A stretch of 8,434 nucleotides of DNA, taken from positions 1 through 8,434 of the forward strand of contig JBDHWF010000156.1 of NCBI GenBank assembly GCA_039810045.1, written 5' to 3'. Below the pieces are notes generated by a model. That model was not told where the DNA came from, did not search any database, and was given only the letters and a program-made list of their open reading frames with translations. The DNA is from CADCWN01 sp039810045. Its GTDB lineage: Bacteria > Chloroflexota > Chloroflexia > Thermomicrobiales > CADCWN01. Positions 1 to 4,900 of this stretch are shown here, piece by piece (positions within the stretch are counted from its first letter, which is position 1; every line of letters starts with the position of its first letter). A program made the position numbers and the translations under genes.

Positions 1-236
1 CGTCCAGTCATTTCCGCCAGGTCGTGACCAGCGGAAAAAGCTGGCCCATTGCCCGCGAGGATGACCACAGCCACATCGCGGCGAGCACCAATTTCCCGAA
101 ACGTGGTGATTAACTCCTCCATCAAGGCCAGGGAAAGGCAATTCCGCTTTTCTGGTCGATTAAGCGTCACCGTCATAATTCGCGTGGTGGGGTCGTACTC
201 TGTCAGGTGCAATGGCACCGCAGTCACTGCCATCAT
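1..236 (-). CDS. Enoyl-CoA hydratase/isomerase family protein (partial, C-terminus outside window)
   Basis: The first 78 codons of a crotonase-superfamily gene are present; the rest lies beyond position 1. Near residues 22-35 there is a beta strand followed by LNRPEKRNCLS, matching the family's LNRPxxxNALS signature with Cys in place of the usual Ala. Around residues 55-76, VAVVILAGNGPAFSAGHDLAEM matches the strand and first half of the oxyanion hole (FSAGHDL). These enzymes bind acyl-CoA thioesters and stabilise an enolate in fatty-acid or amino-acid breakdown. The second oxyanion glycine and the catalytic acids are outside the window, so the reaction (hydratase, isomerase or other) cannot be assigned. 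The SAGHDL wording is like the ECHDC3-type branch. The start is one of two consecutive ATG codons (236 or 233), with GGAAGGG at 243-249 six bases upstream. It is divergent from the molybdopterin-binding protein gene. Confidence 0.9.
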   Translation of the reverse strand, partial: MMAVTAVPLHLTEYDPTTRIMTVTLNRPEKRNCLSLALMEELITTFREIGARRDVAVVILAGNGPAFSAGHDLAEMTG

Positions 237-272
237 CAAGGTCCCTTCCGATCAACCCGTCTTCAGATAATG

Positions 273-284
273 GCAGTATACTGC
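273..284. promoter_or_regulatory. Palindromic candidate -10/operator between divergent genes
   Basis: GCAGTATACTGC is a perfect 12-bp palindrome in the 86-bp gap between the minus-strand enoyl-CoA hydratase gene and the plus-strand molybdopterin-binding gene. It carries TATACT (5 of 6 matches to the bacterial -10 box) on both strands, about 39-40 bases from each start codon, so it could serve as the -10 element in both directions or as an operator. No convincing -35 box is seen at the right spacing on either strand. About two 12-bp palindromes are expected by chance in a window this size, so the support is positional. Confidence 0.35.
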
Positions 285-322
285 TAATAAGGCTGACTTG
301 AGGATAAGGCAAAGGAGCCACG

Positions 323-1360
323 ATGAAAGCAGTCGTACTCAACCCCCAACAGTTTGACGACGCCGAAGCGTTGGGCTGGACCCTCGCCCATGATCTGGTG
401 ATCGCTCGACGCACGCTCCTCCGCAAAGGACAGCAGATTACTGAACCAGATCTGGCCGCCCTACGCGAATACGAAGGAGCATCGATCCACCTTGTCGCTG
501 CCGAGGCAGGCGATCTTCCTGAAGAAGAAGCCGCATTACGGCTCGCCAATGCCGTCGCGGGGGCAGGGGTCAAGATCGCTGGGCCAGTCGAAGGCCGCTA
601 CAACCTGACCGCCACCACCCGGGGCTTGCTACGTTTCGATCTCGCCGCAATGCAAGCCCTGAATGAACTGCCCGATGTGTCGATCTTCACGCTCTATGAT
701 CGGATGACGGTCGAGCCAGGGGAGGTCGTAGCTGGTGTCAAAGTTACCCCGCTGATCGCTGCTGAAACCAATATCCGCGCTGCCGAAACACTCGCCGCAG
801 CTACCGCTGGTGTCATCCGCGTGCTGCCGTTTATGCCTTTGCAGGTAGGCGTAGTGATCAAAGAAGCTCTGGCTGACCGCGAGCGTGAGCGGGTCATTGG
901 GCGACTAGGGGACAAAATCGCCTGGTTTGGCAGCACGGTTACGGCTGTTGATCAGGTTGCTGATGACCCTGCCGCCGTTGGCACGGCATTCGCCAAGCAA
1001 CTCGCCGCTGGCGTCAACCTGATCCTGGCTACTGGTGGTAATGCCCTCGACCCATTTGATCCCATGCTCGGCGGCCTAGCGCAAGTCAACGCCACGATTG
1101 AGCGATTCGGTGCGCCCGCCCACCCTGGTAGCCTGTTTTGGCTGGCGTATCACCAAACACAGGTGCCAATCTTCGGGGTTGCTTCATGTGGGATGTTCTC
1201 CAAAGCGACCGCCGTCGATCTCCTCCTACCGGCGGTCTTTGCTGGGGAACATCTTGACAATCGGCAGATTGCCGCACTCTGGCAAGGTGGGCTGCTCAAC
1301 AAAGAGATGCGCTTCAAATTCCCTAGCTATGAGGATCAGGCCCCCGACACAGAGGAGTGA
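323..1360 (+). CDS. Molybdopterin-binding (MoCF_biosynth-fold) protein
   Basis: A 345-residue soluble protein of the molybdopterin-binding family related to the MoeA/MogA fold. The C-terminal half (about residues 172-310) reads as that domain: a strand VGVVI near 176, then ILATGGNALDPFDP (234-247) where MogA/MoeA have the TTGGxSxGxxD loop, then APAHPGSLFWLAY (264-276) and SCGMFSKATAVDLLLP (288-303), which are characteristic of this stand-alone family. The N-terminal half (AHDLVIARRTLLRKGQQIT, then AGVKVTPL at 137-144) is also typical. Members are often found near molybdenum hydroxylase genes, but none is visible here, so the exact role (cofactor insertion or processing) is not established. 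The ATG at 323 has AAGGAG at 312-317, five bases away. No signal peptide or membrane segment is seen. The stop is followed closely by a micro-ORF and the LFGD-repeat gene on the same strand, so they may share a transcript. Confidence 0.85.
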   Translation: MKAVVLNPQQFDDAEALGWTLAHDLVIARRTLLRKGQQITEPDLAALREYEGASIHLVAAEAGDLPEEEAALRLANAVAGAGVKIAGPVEGRYNLTATTRGLLRFDLAAMQALNELPDVSIFTLYDRMTVEPGEVVAGVKVTPLIAAETNIRAAETLAAATAGVIRVLPFMPLQVGVVIKEALADRERERVIGRLGDKIAWFGSTVTAVDQVADDPAAVGTAFAKQLAAGVNLILATGGNALDPFDPMLGGLAQVNATIERFGAPAHPGSLFWLAYHQTQVPIFGVASCGMFSKATAVDLLLPAVFAGEHLDNRQIAALWQGGLLNKEMRFKFPSYEDQAPDTEE

Positions 1361-1362
1361 CG

Positions 1363-1407
1363 ATGTATCCAGGCGCGCCTCCGCTGCGTACATATCGTAT
1401 GCGGTGA
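1363..1407 (+). CDS. Possible 14-residue micro-ORF (leader peptide or remnant)
   Basis: An ATG three bases after the upstream stop opens a 14-codon frame encoding MYPGAPPLRTYRMR and ending in two consecutive TGA codons. It has an excellent ribosome binding site, GAGGAG at 1352-1357, five bases upstream and inside the end of the preceding gene. It lies in the same reading frame as the LFGD-repeat gene that starts at 1438. It could be a translated leader or spacer peptide, the residue of a once longer N-terminus of the downstream protein, or chance. No known peptide was recognised. Confidence 0.25.
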   Translation: MYPGAPPLRTYRMR

Positions 1408-1437
1408 TGATCACGCTACCAGGAGGGGGGAATCACG

Positions 1438-1743
1438 ATGATATTCACACTCTTTGGCGATCTTAAGTTCGACCTAGCCCGCGATCTCTCACTCAGCACG
1501 GCCCCGCAAACAGTGATCTCGCTCTTTGGTGATTTGGAACTGGCAGTGCCACCCGATACCCAGGTAAAGCTCGCTGGAGTAACGCTCTTTGGGGATAGCC
1601 GAGTCAAGGTATCGGGCGGTTATGGGCCAACCCTCAATATTCGATTCTTCTCACTTTTTGGAGACCTGAAAATCGTTGAAGGCAAGGCAATCGCTGTACC
1701 AATCCAGCATCCTGCTGTTGAAGGAGCCCGCTTCCCATACTAG
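1438..1743 (+). CDS. LiaF C-terminal-domain-like protein with four LFGD repeats
   Basis: A 101-residue protein built from four repeats, each a beta strand containing LFGD, at residues 5-8, 29-32, 50-53 and 73-76 (spacing 24, 21 and 23). Strands follow each motif (LKFDL, LELAVP, SRVKVS, LKIVEG). This pattern is that of the C-terminal domain of LiaF/YvqF-like proteins (formerly DUF2154), a small beta-helical fold linked to cell-envelope stress sensing in Firmicutes and Actinobacteria. Those proteins normally carry N-terminal membrane helices; this one has none, so it is a free-standing, probably cytoplasmic, version whose role is unknown. The ATG at 1438 is preceded by AGGAGGGGGG at 1421-1430, a strong if slightly distant site. 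The gene ends tail to tail with prmC, the two TAG codons sharing CTAG at 1740-1743. Confidence 0.75.
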   Translation: MIFTLFGDLKFDLARDLSLSTAPQTVISLFGDLELAVPPDTQVKLAGVTLFGDSRVKVSGGYGPTLNIRFFSLFGDLKIVEGKAIAVPIQHPAVEGARFPY

Positions 1744-2648
1744 CGTTCTACACTCACAAAGCGATCATGTCCAGCAAGGTCGCGGTGCGTAGTGATCACG
1801 GCTGTGGGAAAGGCAGCCCCACAAAGAGCCGCTAACGTCGCCGCATTGGTTGGATCGCACTCCAGCGCCAGCAACCCAGGCGACTGTATCACCTGGGGCG
1901 CCTGCCCCAGTAATCCTCGATAGAGATCAAGCCCGTCAACACCCGCGAACAACGCCTCAGCAGGTTCCTGGGCGATTCCTGGGTGCCATTGCTCATCACG
2001 AAGATACGGCAAATTCGCGACGATAATATCAGCGGCCCTCACTGCTGCCAGCAGATCCCCCTGCACTAAACTTACCCGCTGCTCCAGCGCCAGGGCAGCA
2101 CGATTGATCCGGGCGTAGCGCAGGGCCTGCGCCGAACGCTCAATCCCAATCACTTGGGCCTGGGGCAGCAAAGTTGCCAGGCCCAGGGCGATTGCCCCAC
2201 TGCCCGTTCCAACATCCACAATCAGGGGGTGTTGCCAATGGACCGTCGTTTGTGCCTGAGCCGCTACCCACTCAATCAAGAGTTCAGTCTCTGGGCGTGG
2301 CACCAATACGCCTGGCCCCACTGCGAACGGTAGCCCAAGAAATTCGCGGCTGCCAGTAAGATAGGCAACGGGAGTACCCGTTGCCCGCTGGGCGATCAAC
2401 GTGGCGTAGGAAGCAGCATCGGCAACAGACAGCGAGGCATCAAGGCCGACAAAGAAGGCAGGCCGCGCCCAGCCCAGGACGTGCCGCAACAACACTTCCG
2501 CATCAAGGCGCGGCGACTCGCTGTTCGTTTGCGCCAGTTGGGCCACGCCCCAGGTGAGTGCAGCCCGTACGGTGGTTAAGGCGTTGAGGGCTGGGGCATA
2601 CTGTTGCCCCAGCCCCCTCAGCATTGCCCGCTCGCTGGGATCACTCAA
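1740..2648 (-). CDS. prmC: Peptide chain release factor N5-glutamine methyltransferase
   Basis: A SAM-dependent methyltransferase (also called HemK) that methylates the glutamine of the GGQ loop of release factors, needed for efficient termination. Residue positions count from the TTG at 2648 (302 residues). An N-terminal helical substrate-binding domain covers about 25-110. Then come VLVPRPETE (114-122), the SAM-binding motif VDVGTGSG (144-151), an acidic residue closing the next strand (E170), and the catalytic motif at 212-215, which reads NLPY where most PrmC proteins have NPPY. The region 228-249 (EPAEALFAGVDGLDLYRGLL) is also characteristic. The TTG start overlaps the prfA stop as TTGA, suggesting translational coupling. 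An in-frame ATG at 2624 would give 294 residues, nearer the usual 280-290; neither start has a strong ribosome binding site. The gene directly follows prfA, its substrate gene. Confidence 0.93.
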   Translation of the reverse strand: MSDPSERAMLRGLGQQYAPALNALTTVRAALTWGVAQLAQTNSESPRLDAEVLLRHVLGWARPAFFVGLDASLSVADAASYATLIAQRATGTPVAYLTGSREFLGLPFAVGPGVLVPRPETELLIEWVAAQAQTTVHWQHPLIVDVGTGSGAIALGLATLLPQAQVIGIERSAQALRYARINRAALALEQRVSLVQGDLLAAVRAADIIVANLPYLRDEQWHPGIAQEPAEALFAGVDGLDLYRGLLGQAPQVIQSPGLLALECDPTNAATLAALCGAAFPTAVITTHRDLAGHDRFVSVER

Positions 2649-3742
2649 TTGAGGCCAGCGTGCCGCAGGCGTTCCGCCTGATCGACCATCCGTAATTCAT
2701 GAATAAATGGCTCGATCTCACCTTGCATCACCCCAGGCAAATTGCTCAGATTGACCTTGATCCGATGATCAGTCACGCGATCCTGCGGAAAGTTGTAGGT
2801 GCGAATCTTCTCGCTCCGATCACCACTACCAACCTGTGAGCGACGAGCATCGCCCCGCTCCTGGGATAAGCGTTGCTGCTCAATATCGTAGAGCCGCGAA
2901 CGCAGCACTGTCATCGCCTTCAGTTTATTCTTCAGTTGCGATTTCTCATCCTGACAGGTAACGACCATCCCGGTTGGGATGTGGGTGATCCGCACTGCAC
3001 TATCGGTAGTATTCACGCTCTGCCCGCCGTTCCCGCCAGAGCGATAGACATCGATACGCAAGTCGTTCTCATCAATCTTAATGTCAACTTCCTCGGCCTC
3101 CGGCAACACCACGACCGTGACCGTCGACGTATGAATGCGCCCGCTTGATTCAGTCTCTGGCACGCGCTGCACCCGATGGACGCCACTCTCAAAACGTAAG
3201 TGGCTATACGCGCCCTTCCCGCGTACCTCAAAGACCGCTTCTTTCAGGCCGCCAATCCCAATCTCACTCAGCGATAGCAGTTCAGTTTTCCAGTGCTGCT
3301 TGTCAGCATATTTCTGGTAGAGGCGGAAAAGTTCAGCAGCAAACAGCGCCGCCTCATCACCACCCGCCCCGGCACGAATCTCTACAATCACGTTCTTCTC
3401 GTCGTTCGGGTCTTTCGGCACCAGTAACGTGCGAATCTGCTCCAAAATCGTTTCACGGGCTGGCTGCAATTCGGCTAGTTCCGCTTCGGCCAGTTCAGCT
3501 ATTTCCCGATCACCAGCAGTATCGTCGGCCAACAACGTTGCTTCATCGATCTGCTGATCAATCTCCTTGAGTTGCCGATATGCATCAACAACTTCCTCAA
3601 TCTCCGCCCGCTCACGACCATATTCGGCCAGTTTAGCAGGCTGACTCGCCGTTTCTGGCGCACTCATCAACTCGTCAAGCTCAGCAAAGCGGGCTTCAAT
3701 CGCGGCTAATCGTTCATCAATCGGCGCTGCTTGCACAGTCAT
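2645..3742 (-). CDS. prfA: Peptide chain release factor 1
   Basis: RF1 recognises UAA and UAG in the ribosomal A site and triggers peptide release. The 365-residue length fits the family (about 360). An N-terminal helical, coiled-coil-like domain spans about 8-110, followed by VEIRAGAGGDEA (120-131). The stop-codon reading PxT motif is P195-E196-T197, which marks it as RF1 rather than RF2 (SPF). The peptidyl-transferase motif GGQ is at 239-241 in SGGNGGQSVNTTDSAVR. GSGDRSEKIRTYNFPQDRVTDHR follows further on, as in all members. The ATG at 3742 was chosen because AAGGAG lies at 3753-3758, ten bases upstream, and because the protein then starts where homologues do. The open frame continues upstream to 3838 but that part is not RF1-like. 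A long structured leader precedes it. The stop overlaps the prmC start (TTGA), and PrmC modifies Q241. Confidence 0.96.
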   Translation of the reverse strand: MTVQAAPIDERLAAIEARFAELDELMSAPETASQPAKLAEYGRERAEIEEVVDAYRQLKEIDQQIDEATLLADDTAGDREIAELAEAELAELQPARETILEQIRTLLVPKDPNDEKNVIVEIRAGAGGDEAALFAAELFRLYQKYADKQHWKTELLSLSEIGIGGLKEAVFEVRGKGAYSHLRFESGVHRVQRVPETESSGRIHTSTVTVVVLPEAEEVDIKIDENDLRIDVYRSGGNGGQSVNTTDSAVRITHIPTGMVVTCQDEKSQLKNKLKAMTVLRSRLYDIEQQRLSQERGDARRSQVGSGDRSEKIRTYNFPQDRVTDHRIKVNLSNLPGVMQGEIEPFIHELRMVDQAERLRHAGLN

Positions 3743-4003
3743 TATCGCGTAACTCCTTCTGGTAGCGTTTCCAACATCCATATCACCAGGGAGCAATACT
3801 GCCCCCGCACCGAGACCGCTACCAGAATTGCCAGCCAATTGAAGATTGGTGATAACGCTGTTTCATCGACTCCCCTGCCCAACCATCATACTCAGCTAAT
3901 TATGCGACAACGATACTGTGCCAGCCACAATTTTGCTAGTCGTTCGCTCTCTTTATGTAAACGCTCAGCGACTCGCCGTGATTCCCCGCCCTGCCGTACC
4001 CCG
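3743..4003 (-). promoter_or_regulatory. Structured spacer/leader between thpR and prfA
   Basis: These 261 bases hold no convincing gene on either strand. In the minus-strand transcript TTCTGGTAGCG (3827 to 3817) pairs perfectly over 11 bp with CGCTACCAGAA (3767 to 3757), whose final AA begins the prfA AAGGAG site. Inside the 49-base loop a second hairpin (3789-3806) has 7 pairs including one G-U and a 4-base loop. An alternative 8-bp pairing, 3781-3788 with 3847-3854, interleaves with the 11-bp stem, so the two are either mutually exclusive or form a pseudoknot. Small 5-bp hairpins also lie at 3826-3840 and 3836-3850. A promoter for prfA may be here (CATAAT or TATGAT-like hexamers near 3886-3903 on the minus strand), but no -35 box supports it. 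The arrangement could control access to the prfA ribosome binding site. Confidence 0.45.
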
Positions 4004-4582
4004 CTATCCACCGAAGGGTGCAACACAGCAGGGGGTATAACGCGCACCACCTGAACCAAGCTCACTGCGTATCAGCGTAATCTGCCTGACAGGCAGTGAC
4101 ACCGTGCGCTGTCCCACGCTGGCCTGGAGACGATCAAGTTGCTGAATGAACGAGGCCGGAACGGGGTCGCGCAGGCGACCAACGGTTAGATGAGGGCGAA
4201 ACGGGCGAGTCTCAGCGGGAATCTCCAGCACAGTCAGGGCAACTGTCACCGCCTGCTGCAACGCCGTCAAAGGAGCGACTGCCCCACCGACACCAAGCCA
4301 GAGAACCCGTGGGCGCTGCCGATTGGGAAATACGCCAACCCCACCAAGCGTGAGGGAAAAGGAACGCTGGGTCGCCGCTACTTGCTGGAGGGCCTGGCAG
4401 AGGGCCGCGACACGCTCTTGTGGCTGATCGCCCAGAAAGTTCAGGGTGAGGTGTACCCCTGCTGGCTTGACCCAGCGTGCAGTCAGTCCCGCTGCTCTGG
4501 CATACGCCTGTGTCTGTTCCACCAGCAGTTGTGTCGGCCTATCGGGGATGACCGCAATAAAGAGCCGCCAATGATCCGCCAT
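4004..4582 (-). CDS. thpR: RNA 2',3'-cyclic phosphodiesterase (LigT/2'-5' RNA ligase family)
   Basis: A 192-residue soluble member of the 2H phosphoesterase superfamily, which hydrolyses 2',3'-cyclic phosphate ends of RNA to 2'-phosphate and was first named 2'-5' RNA ligase. Both catalytic HxTx motifs are intact: H44-L-T-L within GVHLTLNFLGD and H131-L-T-V within FRPHLTVGR. The N-terminal strand RLFIAVIP (6-13) and the length (usual 180-200) fit. The ATG at 4582 is preferred over the GTG at 4585 because the AGGG just upstream is then at a workable distance. The cellular substrate in most bacteria is unknown. It reads in the same direction as prfA-prmC but is separated from prfA by 261 bases, so co-transcription is possible but not shown. 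The upstream gene hppA is divergent. Confidence 0.93.
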   Translation of the reverse strand: MADHWRLFIAVIPDRPTQLLVEQTQAYARAAGLTARWVKPAGVHLTLNFLGDQPQERVAALCQALQQVAATQRSFSLTLGGVGVFPNRQRPRVLWLGVGGAVAPLTALQQAVTVALTVLEIPAETRPFRPHLTVGRLRDPVPASFIQQLDRLQASVGQRTVSLPVRQITLIRSELGSGGARYTPCCVAPFGG

Positions 4583-4626
4583 CACTACCCTGCCTGATCA
4601 ATAACGTCTCGCCGCCAATATGCAGC

Positions 4627-4632
4627 AGTATA
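4627..4632 (-). promoter_or_regulatory. Candidate -10 box for thpR
   Basis: On the minus strand TATACT (5 of 6 matches) lies 44 bases before the thpR start, within GCGGTATACTGC (4625-4636). That 12-mer matches the palindrome at 273-284 in 11 of 12 positions and sits at a similar distance from a minus-strand start. No good -35 box is found at 16-18 bases, so the support is weak. Confidence 0.3.
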
Positions 4633-4665
4633 CCGCCGATCACGCGCCAAAATGGTCAGAAATGA

Positions 4666-4695
4666 TTTACAGGTTCATAGCGACTATGTTAGACT
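4666..4695 (+). promoter_or_regulatory. Candidate sigma-70-type promoter for hppA
   Basis: TTTACA at 4666-4671 (5 of 6 to the -35 box) is followed after 18 bases by TAGACT at 4690-4695 (4 of 6 to the -10 box), with TG one base before it as in an extended -10. A start near 4702 would give an hppA leader of about 200 bases. A perfect TTGACA at 4740-4745 is an alternative -35, but no good -10 follows it. The 4583-4900 gap otherwise holds the thpR promoter region, the hairpin at 4748-4781 and the hppA ribosome binding site. Confidence 0.4.
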
Positions 4696-4747
4696 CGCGC
4701 GTACTCATGCGACGGCAAGAGGACCAACCAAGCAAATTGTTGACAAC

Positions 4748-4781
4748 GGCGATTCCCTCGCCAAATAGCGAGGCGGTCGCC
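4748..4781 (+). promoter_or_regulatory. Hairpin in the hppA 5' leader
   Basis: In plus-strand RNA GGCGAUU (4748-4754) pairs with GGUCGCC (4775-4781), including two G-U pairs. After one C-C mismatch, CCUCGC (4756-4761) pairs with GCGAGG (4768-4773) around the 6-base loop CAAAUA. The G-U pairs would be A-C mismatches in antisense RNA, so the full stem is specific to the hppA transcript. No U-run follows, so it is not a standard terminator. It lies about 120 bases before the start codon. Its role is unknown; mRNA stability or control are possibilities. Confidence 0.4.
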
Positions 4782-4885
4782 AACTGTTTGTAGGCTGGGC
4801 CTTGCGCCATCTGGGAACAATCGACCGCAGGGGAGAATATTGCGGATCGCAACACAGGGAATACGGGCGCATGGGCGCACCGTTT

Positions 4886-4893
4886 GGGAGGAG
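4886..4893 (+). promoter_or_regulatory. Ribosome binding site deciding the hppA start
   Basis: GGGAGGAG lies seven bases before the GTG at 4901. The in-frame ATG codons at 4910 and 4916 would be 16 and 22 bases away, and the TTG at 4802 has no comparable site. This is the main reason for choosing GTG. Confidence 0.65.
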
Positions 4894-4900
4894 CAGCGGA

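Noticed and set aside
1371..1380. 10-bp palindrome AGGCGCGCCT in the micro-ORF
   Set aside because: Palindromes of this length are expected several times by chance in such a window and no function is suggested.
1407..1466. 19-codon ORF whose ATG overlaps the micro-ORF stop (TGATG)
   Set aside because: It runs out of frame into the LFGD gene and its codons include that gene's ribosome binding site; probably chance.
3152..3160. RF1 codon-reading motif is PET rather than the PAT of E. coli
   Set aside because: The motif is P-x-T, and PET is common in bacterial RF1, as I recall for Bacillus, so it is not unusual.
3743..3838. N-terminal extension of prfA by 32 residues
   Set aside because: The frame is open, but the extra residues are Gly/Ser-rich and unlike RF1, the 3742 ATG has a good AAGGAG, and the extension would cover the leader stems.
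4740..4768. Perfect TTGACA as the hppA -35 box
   Set aside because: No hexamer 15-18 bases downstream matches a -10 box well (AAATAG or CCAAAT), so the 4666-4695 pair is preferred.
4707..4793. 28-codon upstream ORF in the hppA leader
   Set aside because: It begins with ATG close to the predicted transcript start but has no ribosome binding site and no recognisable product; it also runs through the hairpin.
4802..4900. TTG start giving a 750-residue pyrophosphatase
   Set aside because: The extra 33 residues are polar and not family-like, and no ribosome binding site matches the GGGAGGAG before the GTG at 4901.
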